Shown here: piece by piece, positions 1-6,829 of the stretch
How the letters are laid out: each line of letters begins with the position of its first letter
Position numbering within the stretch: position 1 is the stretch's first letter
NCBI GenBank assembly: GCA_900756035.1
Contig: CAAEIR010000132.1
Span: forward strand, 1 to 13,945
Direction of reading: 5' to 3'
Source: an uncultured Anaerostipes sp.
GTDB taxonomy: Bacteria; Bacillota; Clostridia; Lachnospirales; Lachnospiraceae
Length of the DNA stretch: 13,945 bases
Made by a program: the position numbers and the translations under genes
Notes under the pieces: generated by a model
The model's input: the letters and a program-made list of their open reading frames with translations, nothing else
Told to the model about the DNA's origin: nothing
Databases searched by the model: none

Positions 1-134
1 AGGGACTTACTCCGCTTTGCGCGCCAGATGCAGACTGCGAAAGCAGTCATATTTCTTCTTGCATCTGGTCGCATCCTACGCGGAGCGGTTTTTTATACTA
101 TAGGAAGTTCGGAGAACTTTCCTATGGTATAAAA
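1..134 (+). repeat. Structured dispersed repeat, copy 1 (left end may lie outside window)
   Basis: The first 131 bases match 10282-10412 at 125 positions without a gap; bases 4-87 are identical. On the plus strand it folds well: closing stem 10-15/80-85, a 12-bp arm 21-32/60-72 with one bulge, a 6-bp hairpin 33-38/43-48 capped by GAAA (a GNRA tetraloop), a pyrimidine-rich single-stranded stretch 49-59, and a long hairpin 94-110/114-131 with loop gga. The tetraloop reads GAAA only on the plus strand, which suggests that strand if it is an RNA. It sits just past the rpmF terminator. No coding capacity is seen. It may be a short non-autonomous mobile element or a structured RNA; I do not recognise the family. 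Confidence 0.85.
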
Positions 135-135
135 C

Positions 136-186
136 AAAATGCCACACGCCTGTTTCTTAAAAAAAGATCCAAACGCATGGCATTTT
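136..186 (-). terminator. Intrinsic terminator of rpmF operon
   Basis: Read on the minus strand, arms 171-186 and 136-151 form a 16-bp stem. Four of its pairs are G-U wobbles that would be A-C mismatches on the plus strand, so it is built for minus-strand RNA. Beyond the stem comes TTTT-like sequence (gttttat on the minus strand). It begins 13 bases after the rpmF stop codon. Confidence 0.75.
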
Positions 187-198
187 CATCCTATACCA

Positions 199-384
199 TT
201 ATTCAGCATGTGCTGAAACAATTTCTTTTTTATTGTAAGATCCGCAGGCTTTGCATACTCTGTGAGGCATCATCAGCGCACCACATTTACTGCATTTTAC
301 AAGTGTCGGAGCAGTCATCTTCCAGTTTGCTCTACGTCTGTTTCTTCTTCCTTTGGATGATTTATTTTTTGGACAAATTGACAT
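199..384 (-). CDS. rpmF: 50S ribosomal protein L32
   Basis: Encodes the 61-residue large-subunit protein L32. The basic N-terminal stretch SKGRRNRRRANWKM is the family hallmark. Two CxxC pairs (C31/C34 and C44/C47) make the zinc ribbon of the zinc-binding L32 form. The open frame extends upstream, but ATG at 384 is chosen because AAGGAGG stands nine bases before it and the protein then has the usual length. It starts four bases after yceD ends, so the two are cotranscribed, an arrangement conserved widely in bacteria. The terminator at 136-186 closes the operon. Confidence 0.96.
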   Translation of the reverse strand: MSICPKNKSSKGRRNRRRANWKMTAPTLVKCSKCGALMMPHRVCKACGSYNKKEIVSAHAE

Positions 385-388
385 CGGG

Positions 389-901
389 TTACACCTCCTT
401 AAAATTCTTAAAAATATCCTGAATCGCTGCCATACGAGGGTCTGCCACCTTACGATCGCAGCCACACTCTTTTTCATTCAGATTCGTTCCGCATACCGGA
501 CACAGTCCTTTACAATCTTCCCTGCACAATACTCTGGTGGGAAGTTTCGGAACGATTTCATCGAAGATTAGCATGTCTAAATCGAGAACCTTGTCCTCGA
601 GATATGGAAACTCTTCCTCTTCTTCCATATGTCCAAAATCAATCTCTTCCATCACCTTAATTGATACCGGATAAGGAATCTCTTCAAGACAACGGCTGCA
701 TGGAATGCCCAATACAACTTCCGTCTCAAACTTTAAAACCACCTTATCTTTGCCGCGGTTTTGAATCAGAACCGGAAAGCCTGTCCTGGTACGAATGGGA
801 TAAGACACACCTGTAAGCTTTATCTCATCCATATCGATGGACGCTTCCACTGTCTCTTCATATTTTGGTACTGAAATAAACTTTGATAATTGGATCTTCA
901 T
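389..901 (-). CDS. YceD/DUF177 family protein (YlbN)
   Basis: A 170-residue member of the DUF177/YceD family, which nearly always precedes rpmF; in enterobacteria YceD is linked to 23S rRNA and large-subunit biogenesis, but the biochemical role is not settled. Visible features are C68-x2-C71 in a CSRC motif, a central acidic run near residues 93-97, a Cys-rich segment C126, C130, C134, C137, C146 and C148 that may bind metal, and the C-terminal DPRMAAIQDIF motif typical of the family. AGGAGA stands five bases before the ATG. A consensus promoter lies directly upstream, so it need not depend on ackA transcription. Confidence 0.92.
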   Translation of the reverse strand: MKIQLSKFISVPKYEETVEASIDMDEIKLTGVSYPIRTRTGFPVLIQNRGKDKVVLKFETEVVLGIPCSRCLEEIPYPVSIKVMEEIDFGHMEEEEEFPYLEDKVLDLDMLIFDEIVPKLPTRVLCREDCKGLCPVCGTNLNEKECGCDRKVADPRMAAIQDIFKNFKEV

Positions 902-929
902 ACTATCTCCTAAAAAATCATACCGTACT

Positions 930-958
930 ATTATACGAATGTGCTACAAATTTGTCAA
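930..958 (-). promoter_or_regulatory. Consensus sigma-A promoter for yceD-rpmF
   Basis: On the minus strand TTGACA (953-958) and TATAAT (930-935) are separated by exactly 17 bases. All twelve hexamer bases match the housekeeping consensus. It lies in the 71-base gap between ackA and yceD, about 30 bases before the yceD start. Confidence 0.88.
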
Positions 959-972
959 GGAATTTTCGGGAA

Positions 973-2163
973 TTATTTTGCAAGTGCAACGGTATCTCTT
1001 GCAATCATCAGTTCTTCATTTGTTGGAATGCAAAGAAGCTTCACTTTGGAGTCATCAGATGAAATCACTGCTGCCTCTCCATGGACATCATTCTTCTTTG
1101 GATCAATCGCTGCTCCGAGATATCCCAGATACTCACAGATAGATGCTCTTGTCGCATCGTCATTCTCTCCGAGTCCCGCTGTAAATGCAATGGCATCCAC
1201 ACCATTCATCGCTGCGGTGTACGCACCGATGTATTTTGCCACACGATATGCATACGCATCTAATGCTGCTGCAGCGATACTGCTTCCGTCTTTTTTAGCT
1301 GCTTTGACATCTCTGAAATCAGAAGACACTCCGGATAATCCATAAACACCGGATTCTTTATTTAAGATATCCAGCACTTCAGAAGCTGTCTTATTCTCTT
1401 TGTTTGCAATAAATTCAATAATTGCAGGATCAAGATCTCCGGAACGTGTTCCCATGATCAATCCTTCCAGCGGTGTCAGTCCCATAGAAGTATCTACAGA
1501 TTTTCCGCCTTTTACAGCTGTAACGCTGGCACCGTTTCCAAGATGACATACGATGATTTTTAAATCCTCGATATCTTTTTCCAGCATCTTTGCTGTTTCT
1601 GCAGATACAAACTGATGAGATGTTCCATGGAATCCATAACGGCGGATTCCGTCTTCATCATAATATTTTCTCGGAATTCCGTATAAGTAAGCTTTCTCAG
1701 GCATAGTCTGGTGAAATGCAGTATCAAATACTGCAACCATCGGAAGCTCCGGCATCAGTTCCTGGCAGGCACGAACACCAATTAATCCTGCCGGATTATG
1801 CAATGGTGCAAAAACACTGCATTCTTCTACTTCTTTTATTACTTCGTCTGTGATCAGACAGGATTTTGTGAATTTTTCTCCACCATGTACAATACGGTGT
1901 CCCACTGCTCCGATCTCATCAAGACTTTCTACGACTCCGTTCTCAGAATCTGTCAGCTGTTCGATCACGATTCCGATCGCTGTCTTATGATCAGGCATTG
2001 CAGGAGTTGACTTAATCTTGTCCTTTCCTGCCGGCTGATGAGTCAATGCACCGTCAATTCCGATTCTCTCGCATAATCCCTTTGCCAGTACCTGCTCTGT
2101 ATCAGAATCGATAAGCTGATATTTTAATGATGAGCTTCCACAGTTAATAACTAAAACTTTCAT
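973..2163 (-). CDS. ackA: Acetate kinase
   Basis: A 396-residue acetate kinase, which converts acetyl phosphate and ADP to acetate and ATP in the cytosol (EC 2.7.2.1). The N-terminal signature VLVINCGSSSLKY supplies N7. Residues R90, H122, D147, H179, R240 and E383 line up with the known active-site residues of the Methanosarcina enzyme, one position lower. HLGNGASV and TPLEGLIMGTRSGD are the nucleotide and substrate motifs. The reading frame runs 23 codons further upstream into pta, but ATG at 2163 is preceded by AAGGAG and starts the family N-terminus. It follows pta by 34 bases with no terminator between, so pta and ackA form one operon. I see no clear terminator after it. Confidence 0.98.
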   Translation of the reverse strand: MKVLVINCGSSSLKYQLIDSDTEQVLAKGLCERIGIDGALTHQPAGKDKIKSTPAMPDHKTAIGIVIEQLTDSENGVVESLDEIGAVGHRIVHGGEKFTKSCLITDEVIKEVEECSVFAPLHNPAGLIGVRACQELMPELPMVAVFDTAFHQTMPEKAYLYGIPRKYYDEDGIRRYGFHGTSHQFVSAETAKMLEKDIEDLKIIVCHLGNGASVTAVKGGKSVDTSMGLTPLEGLIMGTRSGDLDPAIIEFIANKENKTASEVLDILNKESGVYGLSGVSSDFRDVKAAKKDGSSIAAAALDAYAYRVAKYIGAYTAAMNGVDAIAFTAGLGENDDATRASICEYLGYLGAAIDPKKNDVHGEAAVISSDDSKVKLLCIPTNEELMIARDTVALAK

Positions 2164-2197
2164 GAATATTCTCCTTAACCTAAAATCTTCTTTTGAT

Positions 2198-3205
2198 CTA
2201 TTTTTCAGCTGCCAGGGCTGCTGCCTGTACACAGGTGATTGCTACCGCTCCGACAATATCATCTGCACAACATCCTCTGGATAAGTCATTAATCGGTTTT
2301 GCGATTCCCTGAGTGATCGGACCATAAGCCTGTGCTCCACCCAGTCTCTGAACCAATTTGTATCCAATATTTCCAGCATCTAAGTCAGGGAATACAAGAA
2401 CATTCGCTTTTCCTGCTACTTCGCTTCTCGGTGCTTTTGTCGCTGCAACTTCCGGCACGATTGCCGCATCCAGCTGAAGTTCTCCGCAAATCAAATACTG
2501 AGGATATTTTTCTTTGGCAATCGTCGTTGCTTCTACTACTTTTGTGACATCATCATGCTTTGCACTTCCGCATGTAGAATGTGATAGCATTGCCACTCTA
2601 GGAGTCTCGCCAACTAATTGTTCAAATGTCTTTGCAGAACTTGCCGCAATCGCTGCTAACTGTTCCGGATTCGGATTCTGATTCAATCCACAGTCTGCAA
2701 ATACAAAGCATCCGTTAGCTCCCATATCTTTTACCTGTGTATCCATCAGCATAAACGCAGAGACGATCTCTGTATTCGGTGCTGTCTTCACAACCTGAAG
2801 AGCTGCACGCAGTACATTGGCAGAAGAATTGATTGCTCCTGCAACCATTCCGTCCGCATCTCCAACTCTTACCATAGTAGCGCCGAAGAACAGAGGATTT
2901 GATAATAAAATCTCTTTTGCATCTTCCGGTAAAAGTCCTTTACTCTTTCGTGCCTCACAAAGAGATTCAATATATGTATTCAAATTCTCACAGTTCGCAG
3001 GATCAACAAAAGATGCCAAAGCAAGATCGAGTCCTTCTGCTCTTGCTAAAATATCATCTTTTTTTCCTACCAGAATAACATCTGCCAATCCTTCTCTCAG
3101 TACCATATCCGCTGCTGTCAATGTTCTCATGTCACTGGTTTCCGGCAAAACAACGGTCTTCTTGTTTGCCTTTGCCTTCTCTTTAATCTCATCAATAAAA
3201 CTCAT
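2198..3205 (-). CDS. pta: Phosphate acetyltransferase
   Basis: A 335-residue short-form phosphotransacetylase (EC 2.3.1.8) that turns acetyl-CoA and phosphate into acetyl phosphate and CoA, the substrate for the next gene, ackA. The N-terminus KTVVLPETSDMRTL and the C-terminal signature KPINDLSRG (303-311) are characteristic. It lacks the long N-terminal regulatory domain of the E. coli enzyme, as is usual in Firmicutes. AAAGGAG stands eight bases before the ATG. Transcription should start from the promoter near 3255-3283, divergent from tmcAL. Together with AckA it provides the main fermentative acetate and ATP route. Confidence 0.98.
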   Translation of the reverse strand: MSFIDEIKEKAKANKKTVVLPETSDMRTLTAADMVLREGLADVILVGKKDDILARAEGLDLALASFVDPANCENLNTYIESLCEARKSKGLLPEDAKEILLSNPLFFGATMVRVGDADGMVAGAINSSANVLRAALQVVKTAPNTEIVSAFMLMDTQVKDMGANGCFVFADCGLNQNPNPEQLAAIAASSAKTFEQLVGETPRVAMLSHSTCGSAKHDDVTKVVEATTIAKEKYPQYLICGELQLDAAIVPEVAATKAPRSEVAGKANVLVFPDLDAGNIGYKLVQRLGGAQAYGPITQGIAKPINDLSRGCCADDIVGAVAITCVQAAALAAEK

Positions 3206-3254
3206 TTACGTTGCTCCTTTCAACTTTCCAAAAAGATGAATTTAATCCTGTTAA

Positions 3255-3283
3255 ATTATACAACATCATTACTTTACATACAA
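3255..3283 (-). promoter_or_regulatory. Probable sigma-A promoter for pta-ackA
   Basis: On the minus strand a perfect TATAAT (3255-3260) has TTGTAT (3278-3283) 17 bases upstream; the -35 matches only TTG of the consensus. It would give a leader of roughly 45 bases before pta. The rest of 3284-3459 is AT-rich, and I see neither a gene nor a convincing riboswitch or repeat in it. Confidence 0.55.
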
Positions 3284-3459
3284 TAAAAGATATGTATTTT
3301 TCGTTGTACAAATTTTAAAAAATCTATATTTATTCTACAGTTTTTTGTTGTCTCTGACAAGATACTTCCCCTGCATTTTTTATTTTTTGTGCAATTTTAC
3401 TTTATTCTTCCAAAAACCACTCTCTAAAACAACCCTATTAAGGCTATCTTGCTTCGCAC

Positions 3460-3488
3460 TGGACGGACTTCGCCTGATAAAGTATAAT
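3460..3488 (+). promoter_or_regulatory. Probable sigma-A promoter for tmcAL-ylbJ
   Basis: TGGACG (3460-3465) and a perfect TATAAT (3483-3488) are 17 bases apart and lie 31 bases before the tmcAL ATG. The same TGGACG hexamer at 17 bases spacing recurs in the asp23 promoter. A short direct repeat cttcgc occurs at 3452 and 3468. Confidence 0.6.
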
Positions 3489-3518
3489 ATTACACAAATA
3501 CAAACAGGAGGAATTCTT

Positions 3519-4730
3519 ATGACAACCGCCGCTGTTATCTGTGAATACAATCCCTTTCACAACGGACACGCATATCATATAAGAAAAACCAGGGAGTCTG
3601 CCGGCGTTGATTTTATTATTGCTTTGATGAGCGGTAATTATGTGCAGCGGGGCACTCCTGCCATTATGGATAAACAAATTCGAACACAGGCTGCTCTTCT
3701 TGGAGGTGCAGATCTGGTTGTGGAACTCCCACTCTGGACAGCCACTGGATCGGCGCCTTATTTTGCCGCCGGAAGTATCGCTTTGCTGAACCAGCTGGGC
3801 ATTGTCGATGTCCTTTCTTTTGGAAGTGAATGCAGTGATCTTGGTCTGCTTACGCAAATTGCGTCCTTCTTTGTAGAATTTGACGAAATCATCCACAAAA
3901 AAACAGCAGAATACAACCGGCTAGGTTATTCTTATCCGAAAGCAAAAGAAATGGCGCTTACCAGTCTGATCCCGGATGATTCCTGGATTAAAGTCATTCG
4001 AGAACCCAATAATATCCTTGGTTTAGAGTATATGAAAGCCCTGATTCTTTCTGAGAGTTCTATCCGCCCTTTCTGCATCGGCAGAGAAACCAGCAGACAT
4101 CATGAGACATCCCTGCATGACTCCATAAGCTCTGCTTCAGCCATTCGAAATGCCATAACCGAACATGGAATTTCAGAAATACTGTCTCAAGTGCCAAAAG
4201 AGCTTCATTCACTCTACTTAGAACACTATGCCAAAGACTTTCCGGTTACTGCAGATGATTTTTCACTGCTGCTTCACAGTGCCCTGTGCCGCACCCCTGA
4301 TTATACGGATTTTTGGGGAATTTCGAAAGATTTCAGCGACCGCCTCTGCCGTGTATGGTCTGCAGATGTATCGTTCACCAAACTAATTGAACAGTGCAAG
4401 ACTAAAAATATGACCTGGAGCCGCATCAGTCGAAATCTTCTTCATATCATGCTTGAAATGACAGCCAAACAACATCAGAGTTTAAGTTCTATGGATATGG
4501 TTCCTTATTTTCAGATCCTGGGCTTTAGAAAGTCCGCATCCCACCTGATTGCAAAACTAAAAGAACATGTCACAGTCCCCATGGTGCGCCATCTAAGAAA
4601 GCTTGACGATCCACTGACCCCCCAACAGGAAATTCTTCTTAATACAGAACGTCATGCAGATCAACTGTATCGTCTTGTTCTTGGAAATAAGTTCCACATT
4701 TCAAAAAAAGATCGTCAAATTATCGTCTAG
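3519..4730 (+). CDS. tmcAL: tRNA(Met) cytidine acetate ligase (TmcAL, YlbM)
   Basis: A 403-residue enzyme of the nucleotidyltransferase superfamily. In B. subtilis the family makes N4-acetylcytidine at C34 of elongator tRNA-Met from acetate and ATP through acetyl adenylate. The N-terminus AVICEYNPFHNGH carries the HxGH nucleotidylyl-transfer motif (HNGH, 14-17), followed by MSGNYVQRG (37-45), both diagnostic. The open frame begins 58 codons earlier, but ATG at 3519 is preceded by caggagg and gives the family start; the extension would run across the promoter. It sits beside pta-ackA, which generates the acetate this enzyme uses. Regulation appears to be from the promoter at 3460-3488. Confidence 0.95.
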   Translation: MTTAAVICEYNPFHNGHAYHIRKTRESAGVDFIIALMSGNYVQRGTPAIMDKQIRTQAALLGGADLVVELPLWTATGSAPYFAAGSIALLNQLGIVDVLSFGSECSDLGLLTQIASFFVEFDEIIHKKTAEYNRLGYSYPKAKEMALTSLIPDDSWIKVIREPNNILGLEYMKALILSESSIRPFCIGRETSRHHETSLHDSISSASAIRNAITEHGISEILSQVPKELHSLYLEHYAKDFPVTADDFSLLLHSALCRTPDYTDFWGISKDFSDRLCRVWSADVSFTKLIEQCKTKNMTWSRISRNLLHIMLEMTAKQHQSLSSMDMVPYFQILGFRKSASHLIAKLKEHVTVPMVRHLRKLDDPLTPQQEILLNTERHADQLYRLVLGNKFHISKKDRQIIV

Positions 4731-4753
4731 TTTTTCCTCCCGGATCATAAAAT
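4725..4753 (+). promoter_or_regulatory. Possible sigma-E promoter for ylbJ
   Basis: CATAAAAT (4746-4753) fits the sporulation sigma-E -10 consensus CATAHAHT at every position. GTCTAGTT (4725-4732), 13 bases upstream, is a partial match to the -35 (6 of 8 to GHATAWWW). In B. subtilis ylbJ belongs to the sigma-E regulon. The -35 is weak and overlaps the tmcAL stop, so this is tentative. Confidence 0.35.
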
Positions 4754-4784
4754 GTGAAGAGATGTCTGATCAGAACCGGGAGGA
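4735..4784 (+). promoter_or_regulatory. Inverted repeat masking the ylbJ ribosome binding site
   Basis: tcctcccgg (4735-4743) is perfectly complementary to ccgggagga (4776-4784), which contains the ylbJ Shine-Dalgarno ggagg. A further gatca/tgatc pairing inside (4743-4747 with 4767-4771) could extend the stem with a bulge. There is no T-run after the plus-strand stem, so it is not an ordinary terminator. RNA read through from tmcAL should have its ylbJ start occluded. Confidence 0.6.
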
Positions 4785-4789
4785 TTATT

Positions 4790-5698
4790 ATGCAACACAG
4801 AAATTTACAGATTCTTCTTCTTATTTTTTGCGCTATCTTATTCTTCTTTCCGAGTGCTTCCTCAGAGGGGGCAAAAAACGGTCTTCTTCTCTGGTCCGGA
4901 ACGATTGTTCCGACTCTTCTTCCCTTTTTTTTGCTCACCGGAATCATGAACAAATATCAGGCGTTCTATTTTGTTTCGTATTTATTTTTTCCGATCTACC
5001 GCAGATTTCCCTGGCTGAACCGTGACCTTGCCTATACGCTGATCCTCGGTTTTTTCTGCGGGTATCCACTGGGCGCAAAAATCATCAACGATCTGGTTTT
5101 GTCCGGTTCTTATACAAAAAAAGAAGGTCAATGCCTTCTTGCCGTGTGCAACAACCTAAGTCCTATGTTCACCATCGGTTATACATTAACATTGATCCTT
5201 AACAATCAGCTGTCTGCCCCGTTTTTTTTCTTCTGCCTTTACGCACCAAACTTCTGCTATTTTTTCTACCTGATGATAAATGCACGAAGAAAAGAGATGT
5301 TTTTTGATCATCAGATCAAAACATCTCTGTTTTCACAAAAAAACCTGGACGAAATTATCTTTGATAGTCTGCGTTCCATCTTCTCTGTAGGAATCTATAT
5401 TATGGTTTTCTCCATTGGAGCAAATCTCTTAAAAACGCTGGATCCTGTTCCTTTTGTCACTGATTTTTTCATCGGAATCCTTGAAATCACAACCGCTGTG
5501 ACTCATTTTGGTTCTATGCAGATACTCCTTCAAAACAAAGCAGTGATCCTCTGTGCCATCAGTTCTTTTGGCGGCTTATCTGCCGCCGCACAGACAATGA
5601 GTGTCTGCAGATCAGGAAAACTCTCTCTGAAAAAATATCTGCTTGCAAAAACAGTCTTTGCATCTTTAAGCTGTCTCCTGGCATGGATGCTGTTCTGA
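4790..5698 (+). CDS. ylbJ: Sporulation integral membrane protein YlbJ
   Basis: A 302-residue multi-pass membrane protein related to YlbJ, needed for heat-resistant spores in B. subtilis and containing the Gate/nucleoside-recognition fold; its transported substrate is unknown. Long hydrophobic segments alternate with short loops from residue 7 to the C-terminus. The conserved blocks WSGTIVPTLLPFF (35-47), GFFCGYPLGAK (87-97) and NNLSPMF (121-127) identify the family. It is shorter than the roughly 400-residue B. subtilis protein. A GTG at 4754 is in frame, but ATG at 4790 has ggagg six bases upstream and gives a normal N-terminus. That Shine-Dalgarno is inside an inverted repeat. A strong hairpin also lies within the gene at 5293-5328. 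Confidence 0.88.
   Translation: MQHRNLQILLLIFCAILFFFPSASSEGAKNGLLLWSGTIVPTLLPFFLLTGIMNKYQAFYFVSYLFFPIYRRFPWLNRDLAYTLILGFFCGYPLGAKIINDLVLSGSYTKKEGQCLLAVCNNLSPMFTIGYTLTLILNNQLSAPFFFFCLYAPNFCYFFYLMINARRKEMFFDHQIKTSLFSQKNLDEIIFDSLRSIFSVGIYIMVFSIGANLLKTLDPVPFVTDFFIGILEITTAVTHFGSMQILLQNKAVILCAISSFGGLSAAAQTMSVCRSGKLSLKKYLLAKTVFASLSCLLAWMLF
5293..5328. repeat. Strong inverted repeat inside ylbJ
   Basis: Arms 5293-5309 and 5314-5328 pair over 15 bp with a two-T bulge and a four-base loop (atca). On the minus strand the stem is followed at once by a T-rich stretch (ttttctt), so it might end antisense transcripts entering from the convergent operon. In the protein it encodes a hydrophilic loop around KEMFFDHQIKTSLF. 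Confidence 0.5.
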
Positions 5699-5723
5699 TA
5701 TTTGGATCTTTTTCACAAAAGAT

Positions 5724-6332
5724 TTAGTCCTCCTCAGACATAAAATCTTCAACCGTTCTTGTTTTTGCTCTTGCCATAGATACTCCGGACAACTGTTCCT
5801 CAATTTCTTTTGCATTGGTTTTAATGGATTCTAAGTCAGAATCCAATGCAGATAACAGCTGATCAAAAACACTCTGCTGTGCTTCTCTGACACTTGAGAC
5901 ATATCCCTGCACATCTTCCATAATCTCATTCACATAGCGCAATGCTCCTGCCCGGATCTGATCTGCTTCTTCATTGGCATTATGTACCACTGTGCGGGCA
6001 GTTTCTCTGGCGTTGGTTTCCAGTTCATCGGCACGCATCTTTGCCATTTCCACTATCTCATTATGTTCAATTAATTCTCCCGCTTCTTTTGCCGCCTGGT
6101 TTACAATATTTTGAGCCTTTGCCCTGGCATCCTCTAGAATCGCATCCTTGCTTAAAATAATTTTATGACTGCGCTCAATTTCTCCCGGAATCTGTTTTCT
6201 AAGTTCTTCAATAACAGTTACCAGAACATCCTTATCGATATTAATTTTTCCCGGACTAAACCTTGCCGGCTTCGCCTCATCAATCAATACTTCAATATCA
6301 TCAATCATCTCGTGTAAATATTTTTCACTCAT
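5724..6332 (-). CDS. Coiled-coil protein of the coaD-ylbJ cluster, possibly DivIVA/SepIVA-like
   Basis: A 202-residue soluble protein with no signal or membrane segment. From about residue 60 to 185 it is almost entirely charged and alanine-rich helix with heptad-like spacing (for example RAKAQNIVNQAAKEAGELIE and RADELETNARETARTVVHNA), which predicts a long coiled coil. The N-terminal 55 residues look like a small separate module; the C-terminus is acidic. Homologues are often auto-annotated as ATPase or V-type ATPase subunit because of helix composition, but no nucleotide-binding motif is present. It starts seven bases after coaD ends, in one operon with rsmD and coaD. In mycobacteria the DivIVA-domain division factor SepIVA lies beside coaD and a DUF177 gene, so a cell-envelope or division role is a reasonable guess only. 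Confidence 0.8.
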   Translation of the reverse strand: MSEKYLHEMIDDIEVLIDEAKPARFSPGKINIDKDVLVTVIEELRKQIPGEIERSHKIILSKDAILEDARAKAQNIVNQAAKEAGELIEHNEIVEMAKMRADELETNARETARTVVHNANEEADQIRAGALRYVNEIMEDVQGYVSSVREAQQSVFDQLLSALDSDLESIKTNAKEIEEQLSGVSMARAKTRTVEDFMSEED

Positions 6333-6339
6333 CTTCTTT

Positions 6340-6828
6340 CTATGCCTCCTGTGATTTATACTTTGCTTTGAGACATTCCTCTACGTAAGGTGGTACCATC
6401 TCTGATACATCCCCGTGATAAGAAGCTATTTCCTTTACAATCGTGGAACTTACATAAGAATACTCAATACTGGTTGTAAAAAACATTGTATCCAGATCTT
6501 TATTCAATCTACTGTTGGTCTGTGCAATCTGAAGCTCATATTCAAAGTCAGTAACTGCCCGGAGTCCCCGGACTGACACATCCGCATTCTGCTGTCTTGC
6601 AAAATCCACCAACAATCCTGAAAAAGATAAAACCTCTACATTTTTAAGATGTTTTGTTACTTCTTTAATCATATCAACTTTCTCATCAAGAGTAAACATT
6701 GGTTTTTTGGCACTATTTACCAAAACCGCAATGACCAGCTTGTCAAAAATCTTGGCTGACCGCTCAATAATATCAATATGTCCATAAGTAATCGGATCAA
6801 AACTTCCCGGATAAACAGCAATACTCAT
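6340..6828 (-). CDS. coaD: Pantetheine-phosphate adenylyltransferase
   Basis: A 162-residue enzyme that adenylates 4'-phosphopantetheine to dephospho-CoA (EC 2.7.7.3), the penultimate step of CoA synthesis. YPGSFDPITYGH carries the TxGH nucleotidyl-transfer motif (14-17). RGLRAVTDFEYE (88-99) and SSTIVKE (127-133) are the other signature blocks, and K42 is in the expected substrate-binding position. Length is standard for the family. It starts one base after the rsmD stop, with its AGGAGG inside the end of rsmD, so the two are translationally linked. The rsmD-coaD pair is conserved across Firmicutes and Actinobacteria. Confidence 0.98.
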   Translation of the reverse strand: MSIAVYPGSFDPITYGHIDIIERSAKIFDKLVIAVLVNSAKKPMFTLDEKVDMIKEVTKHLKNVEVLSFSGLLVDFARQQNADVSVRGLRAVTDFEYELQIAQTNSRLNKDLDTMFFTTSIEYSYVSSTIVKEIASYHGDVSEMVPPYVEECLKAKYKSQEA

Positions 6829-6829
6829 T

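Noticed and set aside
1..134. Identification of the repeat as a known group II intron, HEARO RNA or transposon end
   Set aside because: It lacks recognisable intron domains, an HNH or tnpB-type gene, and matching flanking duplications within view; only the structure is supported.
3206..3459. Riboswitch or catabolite-repression operator upstream of pta
   Set aside because: I looked for a cre-like palindrome and a structured leader on both strands and saw only AT-rich sequence with a plain promoter.
3345..3518. 58-codon upstream extension of tmcAL
   Set aside because: It crosses the promoter, lacks a ribosome binding site, and precedes the conserved family N-terminus, which has its own strong site.
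5699..5723. Possible terminator between ylbJ and the coiled-coil gene
   Set aside because: Only a short A/T stem (atctttt/aaaagat) with no T-tract on either side, too weak to call.
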